Shown piece by piece: positions 47,841 to 58,300 of a stretch of DNA of 64,000 nucleotides. The stretch is taken from the NCBI GenBank assembly GCA_015680685.1, contig MNCI01024017.1, forward strand, positions 425,352 through 489,351. Direction: 5' to 3'. Below the pieces are notes generated by a model, which worked only from the letters and a program-made list of their open reading frames with translations, did no database searches and had not been told where the DNA came from. Source of the stretch: Gnetum montanum (taxonomy: Eukaryota; Streptophyta; Gnetopsida; Gnetales; Gnetaceae). Made by a program: the position numbers and the translations under genes. Each line of letters starts with the position of its first letter. Position 1 is the stretch's first letter.

Positions 47841-49061
47841 TCCTGAGCACCACCAACAACTCCAAGCATGGTTTCTAAGTGAACTGTCAGCCGGGTGAAT
47901 TAACCAGATGGGCAGGCTAGAGGGTCCGTCGGGCCTTTCAACACTGGGAGTAGAAAATTTATTGAACTGGACAATCTAAAATTAAAGCGTCCATTTCTTG
48001 CCAAACTGCCATGATGCTACACTTTTGGAAATCCTTTGCTTGAATTCCAAGAACTCGATGAGGAAAGAATGTCTTGAAATTTTTAGGATGTTTCAATCTT
48101 CAGCTAGCTTGCAAAAGCATTGGTTCCATCTATGCCATTGAGATTCTTTAACTCCATGTACAAAAGTCTTGTAGCATTTCTAAAAGCTCTAGAAGGCCTT
48201 TCCTACAAAAGAAATATTGATCATCATTGAAGCCATAAAAATTCTCATTCGAGGAATGGTATTTCCTCCCAGTGAAATCCTTGGCTAATGGATTCCTACA
48301 CTCCCATAGCTAGATTATTTTACCTCTTCATATACTCCTTATCTACATGACTATGAAACTTCTTCATCTAAACATGCATGCTCTTCACCTCTATTTGTTC
48401 AGATATGGCTAGGATTAGCATTTCTATTTATGTTTATGCTAATTTCATCTAACCAAGAAACCATCAACTAGAAGATAGACTTCATGCTCTCCATGTTTCT
48501 ATTCAATTATTGCACCTAGTTCTTCTTGGGTGCCATCTAAAATTGACAAAATATTCAATCAATTCCAAGCAATAATGAACACAAATCTAAGCTCCAAATC
48601 TCAATAGAAGCTAATCTCTAATACCAATAATGCTAGAGTAGGTTCACTCCACTAATTAATCACCTTCAAATACTAAATCCAAATATTATTTAAAGGTAAA
48701 AATTTTTGCTAAAAAACAAGAAAACTAATTATCTTCAATTAATTAATTGAGTATTATAACACCATTCTCAAAATTCACAACATCCAAATCCCTTCACACT
48801 CAAATAATATTGTAGAGCATGAGGCCTTACAAACATGAAATGACTATTTTTAACACAATATACAACCAATAGAGAGATTCTTCAATAACTTGGGAACAAG
48901 TTCTCAACTTACAAGAAAGACTAAAATACATAGGTCCATAAAACTGACATTGGAGCTATAACCTCTATGCACTTACTTAATGTGCTCTCCCACATCTTTT
49001 CTAATCTCATCTTACACTCTTTCTTTCTCTCATTGTCATCTCTCCTAAAACACCCTAGCCA
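47841..49061 (-). mobile_element. Fragment of another gypsy-like element (K) with its 5' LTR
   Basis: A minus-strand LTR (48631-49061) begins TGCTAGAGTAGG and ends near CCTAGCCA. At its left is a primer-site-like sequence (48611-48625; minus TGGTATTAGAGATTA) resembling the initiator-Met tRNA site TGGTATCAGAGC. A possible gag start follows (about 48520, M-A-P-K-K). Then a decayed coding-like region with FTGRKYHSSNENFYG (about 48230) continues to about 47950. The rest of the element is missing. The orientation of the LTR ends relative to the TG..CA rule is reversed, so treat limits as approximate. Confidence 0.5.
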
Positions 49062-49099
49062 AGAATGTGCAAAACAGCTTGGCAAGTTTTCTAACCAAG

Positions 49100-49795
49100 A
49101 ATTTTGCTACACTACGCTACGCTATGTAGTGTAGCAAGCCTCAAAAGACATTTTCTCAAGCGACCAAACTATTGCAAGACGAAGTGTTACACTATGCTAC
49201 AGTACACAGCATAGCATAGCGTAGCAAAGGAAAAATAGAAAGGCCCATCTTACCTAGTGATTCCAATTGATCTCAGCAAATACTCCAGCCTTCAAAACCA
49301 GTTGTCTTGTTCAACTTCAAGTCCTTTAGCAAAGCTTCTCTTACTAGAAAAGTGGTGGATTAAGCAAAAACGTAGGCTATGTTGGCTACTACACTATGCT
49401 ATGCTACATAGCGTAGCACAGCGTAGCGATGATGCAAGAACGAAAAAAGGTGTCTCAAAATGTAGGATCAACAAGTTCAAAAGCTTCACTTCGCAAAGAG
49501 CAAAGGTTGCAAATTATTAGCATGATCTTCAAACAAATGTTTACAACTTAAATGCAAATTGTAGTTAAAGCCAACTGCTACGCTATGCTATGCTACATAG
49601 CATACCATAGCATAGCAAATGTGTAGAGCTAGCCAAAACACTTCAAAGGCTTCTAGCACATTCAATTAACTCCAATGCAAATTTATCCTTTGAACTAGTG
49701 GCTATGCTATGCTACACTACATAGCATAGCACAATGTAGCAAGAAGCTATGTTATGCCAACATGCTACACTCCACAACATAGCAGGTAGTTGTGC
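49100..49795. repeat. Near-palindromic GCTATGC/GCATAGC clusters in the H 5' LTR
   Basis: Clusters at about 49104-49136, 49187-49227, 49387-49430, 49576-49618 and 49700-49790, mirroring those at 47090-47802. The best has GCTACGCTATGCTATGCTAC followed by ATAGCATACCATAGCATAGC. The cluster cores are conserved between the two LTRs although the number of units varies. Confidence 0.85.
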
Positions 49796-49909
49796 TACAT
49801 CAGTATGCTTCACTCCTTGTCTACATCATTGGCACACCTGATNGCATAGCAGGTAGTTGTGCTACATCAGTATGCTTCACTCCTTGTCTACATCATTGGC
49901 ACACCTGAT
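49778..49909. repeat. Exact 65-bp duplication flanking a single N (likely assembly artefact)
   Basis: 49778-49842 and 49845-49909 are identical and separated only by 'ng'. In a region this decayed, identical copies beside an N suggest two overlapping contig ends joined without merging. Confidence 0.85.
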
Positions 49910-50043
49910 CCAGTTCTGACAGTGTAATTGTAGTGTAATAGGTTCACGACTGGCTTTGCATGTTCATGCAATATGGACACATCAACACCTTGTGGGTCTA
50001 GGACACATGTTATCCATGCCTCATTTCTTGTGCCCTCCTGGCC

Positions 50044-50052
50044 CTATAAATA
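50044..50052 (+). promoter_or_regulatory. TATA box of the H LTR
   Basis: CTATAAATA, conserved at the same place in the other family LTRs on the minus strand (46901-46908 and 63814-63821). It fixes the orientation of the family: transcription runs toward the GGTCGCTACA end. Confidence 0.7.
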
Positions 50053-50651
50053 CCCTGACGAGCAATGCTCAAAGGGTTGGCAAGTTGGAGGATTGGCAAC
50101 TTGGCAACTTGGCAATCCTGGTGTTTGAAAAAAATGTTATCTTTTGGCGATTTGGTTGGCAAACTTTAGCAATTTGTTAACAAAGTTGACAAGTTGGCTT
50201 TGTAGCATTTGGCATTATTGGCTCTTAAGTCTATATTCAAGTGCACATTTGACTTGCTTTGAACGTCCTAGTTACTTTTGGGATCTCTATGCTTCCCAAT
50301 GTTATGCAACCAATTGTATCCATCTTGACAAAGTAAAGCTATAATCTTGAAGTGGTGCATTTCTTAACTCTAGTTTGCTTTATTTTCCTACTTATCAATG
50401 CATTCTACATCATTTTTGCTTCCTCGCATTTAACAATTGTTATTTTACACTATAAGAATTATTTCCATATTAAACATTTACATAAGGTTTAGTGACACCG
50501 ACTAAGTTCATGTCTGATTGACTAGATGATTTAGAGCACCCCGCTTTCATTTTATCTAGCGTGGCCCTCGCACGAATTTGGGGTTAAGACTGTCTAATCG
50601 ACGACCTCTCAGTGTTTCCATCCATAAACATTTTTGGTCACTATAGTTTTC

Positions 50652-50670
50652 TAGTGCTAGAAGGAGGTCC
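50652..50670 (+). other. Probable primer binding site of element H
   Basis: TAGTGCTAGAAGGAGGTCC starts seven bases after the LTR end. Undoing two likely deaminations at the start gives TGGCGC followed by TAGAAGGAGG, which I recall as typical of Tat-lineage elements. I do not assign the tRNA. Confidence 0.5.
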
Positions 50671-50724
50671 TTTTAGTGCCCTTTCCATGTTATACGGTAG
50701 TCCTATAAGCTTTCTACATCCAAA

Positions 50725-51005
50725 CACACACTAGTGTAAACGTGACACCCTTTTGTGGCTGTTTACGCATCATGTGGTGCAGATCAGTTGCTTTGATGGT
50801 TCCTTCAAAATCCTACAGGATATAAAGCCTTCGATCGCCATTTGACCCTCTTGTTTCATGGTAGTTTTGCATGCATTCTGTACCCCGTCATGCACTAGCA
50901 TAAATGTGACACCCTTTTATGGTTGTTTATGCATCGTGTGGTCTAATTTGGTTGCTTCAAAGGTTCTTTCAGAATCCTGAAAGACTAAAAGCCTTTGATC
51001 ATCTT
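50725..51005 (+). repeat. Two degenerate tandem copies in the H leader
   Basis: About 115 bp at 50729-50843 and 50892-51004 share GTGACACCCTTTT, TGTTTA(C/T)GCATC, GTTGCTT and AAAGCCTT(C/T)GATC, with a period of about 165 bp. They lie between the primer site and gag. Confidence 0.75.
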
Positions 51006-51047
51006 CCAATCTCCTTGTTTTCCTCATTTGCAAACCCTTTTATCTTT

Positions 51048-53500
51048 ATGACAATGATTTCCTCAAGCACCATTTCTACCACCTCTAACGTTGAGGTTCC
51101 CCTCACAATTCAAGGCATCGTAGGTGCTGAACAGCCGCCTAGCCTAGTGCTAGGACCACATCGATCCCTCAGGATCCAAAACTAGGCACCTAAGGGCTTG
51201 ACCTAGCAACACAAGCAATATAACTTTGTCTACGCTAAGGTGTAGGAAAAATTTCCCTTAGATACTAAAGAACTTTAGGATAAATGTAGCTTTGAGTTTG
51301 GTTACTGTGATGGGAGGGAATTTGTTCCCACTCCTGGCATTTTCATCCCTTTAACGCAAATGAACCAATGGCTCATAGATCAACTGATCCAAGTCATTAG
51401 GCCAGGGGAGCCATAGGACATGGTGTCTCACCATGATGAGACGTTCCAAGATGGGCAAGAGGAACTAGATTCCCAATCCAATGCGGGGGGGGGGGGGGGG
51501 GGGGGCATCAAACCAACCTTGCCATCATCCCTCCTACCCCATCCTTGTGGACGGACTCGTTGTCTATTGTCGCTCCCTTTAGGATCACGTCTGTACCATC
51601 GCAACCCACAATTCCACCAACAACGTGTAGCCATGCCATGCCATTGGTGCATCAATGTGCCTACTCCATTGTTTCATTCTCAGCCACTACTACTAATCAT
51701 TCCTTAGTCCATTCCTATATCACATCAACCACCAATCATAGCTACCCTGTCCCACGTTCACACTATACCTACCTCTAGTTGCATGCAGTCTCTACATCCA
51801 TTCCTGCGTTTACACCTGCCCCACCATCAGCGATGGGCCCATGCCCATCCACATGGTGGACCCCATTCACTTCTCCTCCTATTTTACAATTGTTGGAGAT
51901 GTCCTAGTATGCTAGCCAACAAACCTACCAAGTCCTGCAAATGGTACAACCTAGTGCGGGACCCTGGTCTATCCCACTAGTCGCACAAATGGCCTACCCC
52001 ATAGCACAACCCTTGAATGTTACTCCAATAGCACCACCTACTGGGTGGTGGATAGCGCAAGCAGCACTACTCATAGGGGTCATCCCAATGGCACTGCCTA
52101 TGGGTCATGTCGCTTCCCTTGCCACTCCACAAGTGGGAGTTGCCCTGGCAGTTCCCCAATCATCCACAACATCTCCAAGTCTGGATCAAGCATTCTAGCT
52201 TATCCAAACCCTTACAGAGGAAATAAAACACCTCAGGGTTGTCAGTTATGATATAGTACAAGTCATGGACTTCTACCAGGATGATCCCATTAGCCTGGTA
52301 GTCCTCGCTCTAACTTTACCCCCTGGGATGCCACTCCCCAATTTCACAAAATACATTGGGGAGGGTGATTCCAACGCACATCTTGTTACATTCAGGTTTG
52401 ACTCCCTTTTTTGCAACAATGGCCACATACAACCATGTGTGTCTTTTCCATGTCTCTAACTGGGAAAGCCCTAGATTGGTATCGCACCCTTCCACACTCC
52501 TCCATATCAACCCTAGAGGAGCTCCTAATCTAGTTCATGATGTGTTTCAAGTATAACTTGAGACCAAAAGTCATGCTAGATCAGTTGATGAGAGTGAAAC
52601 AAGACCCACTAGAACCAGTCTAGAAATTTATACAATGTTGGAGTGCTACCCTTAACGAGATCTGTGAACACATCATGGAGGCTCATTTTCTAGCTGTCTT
52701 TAAGGGTGTGGTGAATGGCTTTATCAAGTTCAAGTTGTACTATCTCGCTCCACACACTCTTAGTTAGGCTTTTGCCTAGACTAAGAGCATATAGGACGTG
52801 GCTAAGGTAAGCAAATACCTAGCCTATGTTACATATAAGAACACCTTCATGAAAAAGGACAAAGACAAGGGTAAGGCTACAATAGCCACAATGGCTACTG
52901 TGGTGAACGAGGCCAAATCCAACAACAGTAACAAGAATAATAAGAAACTGGCCACACCTGCAACTAAACCCATGCCCAAACAGGGAAATGCACCTCAACC
53001 TTCCACATCTGCACCACCTAAACCAAACTTTGAGCGTAAAGATTGCTCAAAGTATACCCCATTGCCTATCAAGCCTTCAAATCTTCTGAAGTAATTACTG
53101 TTAGTGGGGTACATCCAACACAAGTGGATGTTGGAAGAGGAACCCAAGAAACATCAGCGGTACTATGAACTCCTTAGGAAACCCTCTTTGGATTTTCCCA
53201 ATGAGCCCCTAGTTCCTAAGGGTTTTAGGCTAGAACAATTTTGTGACTACCATCAACATTGTGGTCATGACACAAATTACTACATGGTGTTAAAAGATGA
53301 CATCCAAAAGATTATTGATTAGGGGAAACTGGTGCTAGAAAAAAGAAACCCAGTATGTCCTAAGAATCAGTCCCTGCACGTTTACACAAATCCTCTTAAT
53401 GCCAACAATGGCAGTTACATTATCAACACCATCGACGTTGAAAATAATCCTAGACCACCCTAGCAGCTATTTGTGGTCTTTGTGCCTAAGCATAGTTCAC
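51048..53500 (+). pseudogene. Gag remnant, element H
   Basis: The likely start is ATG 51048 (MTMISSSTISTTS), the first ATG with continuing coding-like sequence. A Pro-rich, Ala/Thr-rich part follows (51500-52200). The gag core is at 52380-52790: GKALDWYRTLPHSSISTLEE, FKYNLRPKVMLDQL, VKQDPLEPV. A Lys/Asn/Ala-rich linker is at 52798-53094. A zinc-finger-like segment at 53240-53320, CDYHQHCGHDTNYY, matches the Tat pattern C-x2-H-x3-GH-x-T-x2-C with the last Cys replaced by Tyr. In-frame stops in the core are TAG at positions where Gln is expected. A G21 run (51485-51505) lies in the N-terminal part. Confidence 0.82.
51485..51505 (+). repeat. Homopolymer G21
   Basis: Twenty-one consecutive G in the N-terminal gag region. 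The length may be unreliable (slippage or sequencing). It could form a G-quadruplex. Confidence 0.9.
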
Positions 53501-54870
53501 CAGTACCACTAGTGGCTAATCTAACCCCACAACAGCCATTTTTCTTGAGAGTCTCTTCTCAATCATCTACCCCTACATCACCTATTCCTGAGCATCTGCC
53601 CCTGCACCATCTACAAGAAAAACTACACCATCATGTACACTAACACTGTTAGCACCATTCATTATCAGGGGGCCAAGCCATTCAACAGTCCCCACCCCTC
53701 ATAAGGTAGCTTCACAGCCTTCTCATTCTAAGAAATGAGAACTATGCTTCATAGATGATATGTCAAGGGAAAGTACCACCCCAGGTACTTCCAAGCCTAC
53801 GTCTTCAACCCTTACATCTACGTCCTCATTACTAAAAGATAACACTACTATGCATGCACAGTCTTTGCCACCTCACCCAAAAGGGTCTAAACCCAAACCT
53901 GAAACTATCTCTCCTTGGGAAATTCATCTCCTAGGACAAATTGAAGAGGAAAAAAACAATAAAAAGGAAGGTGGCCAAGACCTTTTTAGTGCTCTCACTC
54001 AGGTCAAGCAAGCCTTGAAATAGAAAAATACTATGCTAAGCCTGTATGACTTAATCATGAAATCTACCGCACACCGTGAGGCTTTGGTCCGCATGTTAAT
54101 GGTAATTCCGATTGACGAGAACATGCCGACGGAAGAGAAAGTGATCCACTCGGTCATGCTTTCTTCTGCTCCTACAAAACCCTAGTTGTCCCAACTGACT
54201 TTCTACAATGATTCCATTAGGGAAGATCCTAAAAGGGTTAGGTGACTACAGCACCCCTATTCATCATAATTTGGGTCAGCCAACATAAGATCCAAAGGGT
54301 ACACGTCGATGATGGGGCTGCTACAAACGTCATCCCATTCCCTATAGTGGATAAGCTGGGTTTGGTCGACCAGATCAAACCCACGACAACATCATGCTTA
54401 AAGTCGTTCAATGGGGCATGGGTCATGGTGAAAGGCATGGTCCACATTGACTTTGTGGCAGGGGACTAGTTCCCCATAAACGTAACATTCATTGTGGTTG
54501 AAGAGATGCCTGGGTTTAATCTAATCTTGGGGAGGCCATGGTTAGTGCAACTTAGGGCTGTCTCTTTGCCCATTCATCAGGAGATCCATCTACCTTATGC
54601 AGGCAAGGAGGTGGTAATCCATGGCAATGAGGTAGCAATGCAAGCTATCAACAACGTAGATATGGAATAGGGCTCAGAGGTCATAACCTCTAAGAATGAA
54701 GCACCTATCTCTATAGATACTAACTATTTAGCAAGAGATCCGGCTCAGCATTTTGATTCAAAAAACAAAAACGCATGGGCTGAGTTGCCCTTCCAAGTAG
54801 AGGACAATGATGTAGATGAAGACCACAACAAAGCGTCTTGGCCTTATGCCTCACCCAATCCACGATGGGT
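53501..54870 (+). pseudogene. Aspartic protease and linker, element H
   Basis: A Pro/Ser/Thr-rich linker (53500-54020) leads into the protease. The active-site loop at 54300-54345 reads VHVDDGAATNVIPFPIVDKL (D-D-G-A-A in the place of D-S/T-G-S/A). The flap region follows, and NLILGRPWL near 54515-54545 is the conserved C-terminal I-L-G-R-P-W. Catalytic Asp and Gly are kept. One TAG interrupts after VAGD (54470). Coding-like sequence continues to about 54870, ending near GTCAAGAAG, then a possible splice donor (AA/GTAGTT). Confidence 0.82.
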
Positions 54871-55387
54871 CAAGAAGTAGTTACACATAGCGTAGCAACC
54901 CCACTACTTCTTGTCCAGTTGGCATCCTTTGTACATTTACTGCCTTTTTATTTTTCATCCATCCATCTACGCTAGGTACCAATTAGCTATTCTCTAAATC
55001 ATTAGCATATCATTTTTTTACCATCCCATGGCCCGAAATGGCCTAAAACTACGCTTCTATCCCAGGGCTTGAAACGTCCTAAAACTAGTAGTGGCCCGAA
55101 ACGGCCTAAAACTATATTATGGCCCGCTAAGGCCTAAGACTGGCAATATTTCTTCTATTTACATCATGTATGATAGCCTGAAATGGCCTAAAACTAGCAA
55201 TGACCCAAAATGGCCTAAAACTAAAACATTAAAAATGAAAACATAAAACCAATCACATAGATAGTGCATAAGTTATCATAAAATCAATTTCTTTTCTAAA
55301 ATTCTCCTTTTCATTCAAAGCTTTTTTCACTTAAATAATGTTTTCAATAGTTCTGCAAAAAATACAAAAAATCAAAAACCCATGTTG
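54871..55387. other. Spacer between protease and the antisense gene
   Basis: No coding sequence seen. It starts with a GCGTAGC word (54890), then contains the GGCCCGAAACGGCCTAAAACT repeats (55028-55222), then AT-rich sequence forming the 3' flank of the minus-strand gene. Confidence 0.6.
55028..55222. repeat. Six spaced copies of a 20-22-bp repeat
   Basis: Copies at about 55031-55050, 55065-55086, 55093-55112, 55121-55140, 55174-55194 and 55202-55221, consensus GGCCCGAAACGGCCTAAAAC, with 8-35 bp spacers. They lie just downstream of the stop codon of the antisense gene. Confidence 0.85.
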
Positions 55388-58300
55388 TCATAAGCCATCT
55401 TCACCTGCATCATCTTCACTCGTACTGTTTCCTTCCATATTGTTTCCTTCTGCATTACCCTCTTCTACACTGCACTCTTCTACCTCTTCATTTTTGCCCT
55501 CTATAAGCCCTGCATCCTCACCATGAATCTGCATTATAAAAAGTGAAGTAGTTAGCTAGAAAAACACACAAAAGCTAGAATAGAGCATAAGCCTTCACAT
55601 AGTAGAAAGTGACTAACCTGAGATGGCCCCGCATCTACTTCGAGGGGTATGTGATCCAAATTGAGCTCGAGGAGGTCCCAGACCTCCTCCTCTATGATAT
55701 CTGCCTAGTACCTATCACTTGGTTCAGCATTTGCAATGACTTTCTCCTTTTCAATGGCTGTCCATATTGGCAGTCCTAGAGAAAAAGAGGCAATAGCAGT
55801 TGCACCTATGGGAAGATCCACTTCTTGTTTAGGAGATTCAGTGACTGTCACCTACTCCATGAACTTGTTGTAAGCTTCAAAAGTACTAATAACATCTAGG
55901 AATGCTTCATGAGTGAGAAATTTCATTGAAGCATCCTGATATTGTTTACGATATGTGGCATATTACAGTTTATACATGTGCTTATGATTCTTCTAGGACT
56001 TCCCTGACTCGTAAACTCTAGCACTATAGTCTTTCCAGTCTTGGTTCTTTTGAGCCAACAACTCCATCTGCATCTGCTATTCTATTATGTCCCGGGTAGC
56101 CTCGTTGTTACGCTGCATGGCTATCCAATATCTAGCATAACCTATGATAGCCATGTGCCAACTGCCATCATTGGTATCATGAGCTAGGAGGAACTCATTC
56201 CTGGATCGGAGGTCTCCCACCTCGATGCTCAGTTTAACCTTCTCTTTCTTAGTCCTATGGACCCATTTACATAGGTCTTTATTGATGCACCTACACTTCC
56301 ACAGGGAGCATGCTGAGTGCAAAGCACATTTGCTAGCCTTGTCGTATATGTGACAAGGCACCTTGACCACTTCAAGTAGGAATGTAGGTATGGCATCGAC
56401 CTTCAACACCTGTTTCGGGTCCCACTTGAGTTGAGAGGTTGTAACCACATAAAGAGCACATTAGTCACATTAGTGTAGCAAAGTTAGAAACTCAAGAAGT
56501 CTAGCGTAGCAACCTCAAAGATCCTAGTGTAGCTATTTTACTTACCCACTTCAGGATCGACTTGTCTAAGATGGCTGATCATGTCATCCATGACCCCCTG
56601 CATGAACGTAAGCTTGTCGGGGGTCTCAGCCCATGGTTCTAGGTGAATTAGGGGAGGTCCTGCAGCATTGATAGTATTGTCTGTCATGCAACCAAACATG
56701 TCAATAATGACCAAGATGGACTACAATAAGGCTATGAGTAACATAAACAACAGTGTAAGGGCTCCTACCCAGTAAACCCTCGGGGGTGATAACAGGGGGA
56801 TCGCCCATCGACAAATTGTCAAATATATTGTCAAACTCACCAGCATCTAACTATAGTTCCCCTCTTTTCTAGCTCAAAACTATGGTAGCACCCTTAGCAT
56901 TCGTCTACTCCCCTAATACTAAACTACATTTGGCAAAAGGATCTTTAATGGAAGTCCCTTCCCAGTTGATGCGAGCTTCCTCTTTATTTGCTAGGGCCTT
57001 TCCTTTTAAGGAACCAACATCCCTTTCATCTACAAGAGGCTCCTCTTCATCTCCAAAAATGTCCTCCTCTTTAGTAGGAGGGTTTTCCTCATTGACAAGA
57101 GCCCCTTCCTTAATGGCAGGAGCTTCTTCCCTCTTGACCAGGGTCCTTTCCTCTATGAACGGGGCCCCCATGTTTTCATTTGCCACCCCCATCTTCGACA
57201 TCGATACCTCTTCATCACCTTCTTCTTCTTCTTCTTCTTCTTCCTCTGGTAAAAAAAAACATATTCGTGTTATATCTTAAACCATGTTAGCTTAAAATAG
57301 GTTCTATGCTATGCTACATTGCCTAGTATAGCACAAAGTAGCAAGCATTTAATCAAACGATAAAGAAACAAACATAGAGAAGAGCATTTACTGATGGGAG
57401 GCTGTATCTTACGTAGCTTAAACCGCAGTGATGGTCCCCCTTCCTTGTTCGTACAAGGCAGCTCCTCGGCTAGATGAGGCCTCTTTCACTGCAACTTAGT
57501 GGCCACCATCTCGACGATGAGATGTTTCCCCTGTGATACACTACATGTCGCAGTAGGGGACGCCTCTCCCATGCTATCTTCGCCATGGAAGTTGTGGACC
57601 ACCTGATCCTTAGTCGTCATGGAAAATGACTCCCCAATAGATTCTAGGGGATCTTGGGCTCGAGTGATCCAGAGGATTTGGCAGATCCATGGTTTGGAAA
57701 TCTAGTCACAATCTCACATAACGCAAACTCATTCTCATGAACTACCAAGAACTCCATGAAACATCGTAAGCAAGCTATGTAAAAGACATGGTGCACATTG
57801 AAACGGGACTCATGCTTCTTGTGAAGCATGACCATTTCATCTTACATGCCTTTGCAAAGATGCCTATCCCAATTGTAGCAGGCCCCCTCTTCCATGACCT
57901 CTTGCATCACCCAAGCTTACTCAATCTCAATAATCTTCCCTTGGGAAAGTCACTTGGGAAACACATGGGCACAGAAGATAGGGTAAACATCTTTGGTGGC
58001 TCTCAGCTTGACCTTCTCCATGAGGATTGCCTTTTGCCCTTTTGTAATCCCTAGCCCCTCCTCAATGTCCCTCTGGTGGTTTTCCTCTTTCTTGGTCTTT
58101 GACCCTATGGAGAGACCATTAATAGGGACATTGAAAAGGTCCATGAATAGCTAGTCATTGATTTCAAGGACCACCTGCACACTATGTACACATGTGCAGA
58201 AGCTATCTGCCTTTTTGAAAAAGAAGTTGATTAGGGTGAGCATCTTAGTAGCAGGGATGCTCGAGTTCATGGCCAGGAATAAATCCATGAGCCCAGCATC

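Larger units (their letters stand above)
49066..50645 (+). repeat. 5' LTR of element H
   Basis: About 1.58 kb, from TGTGCAAAACAG to GGTCACTATA (decayed GGTCGCTACA). The TATA box CTATAAATACCC is at 50044-50055, leaving about 590 bp of R-U5. The U3 carries the palindromic clusters. The internal duplication around the N at 49843 inflates its length slightly. Confidence 0.82.

Noticed and set aside
47090-49795. Repeated palindromic clusters with spacers, superficially like a CRISPR array
   Set aside because: Units vary in length and sequence, spacers are homologous between the two LTRs, no cas genes occur, and the setting is a plant LTR.
51420-51707. A Gly-rich small protein encoded across the G21 run
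   Set aside because: The glycines come only from the homopolymer, whose length is unreliable, and the flanks are gag in other frames.
56882-57280. Plus-strand Ser/Pro-rich ORF of 132 residues
   Set aside because: It is the complement of antisense exon 7; the Ser run is the reverse of the Glu codon run, and the minus strand has splice sites and phase agreement.
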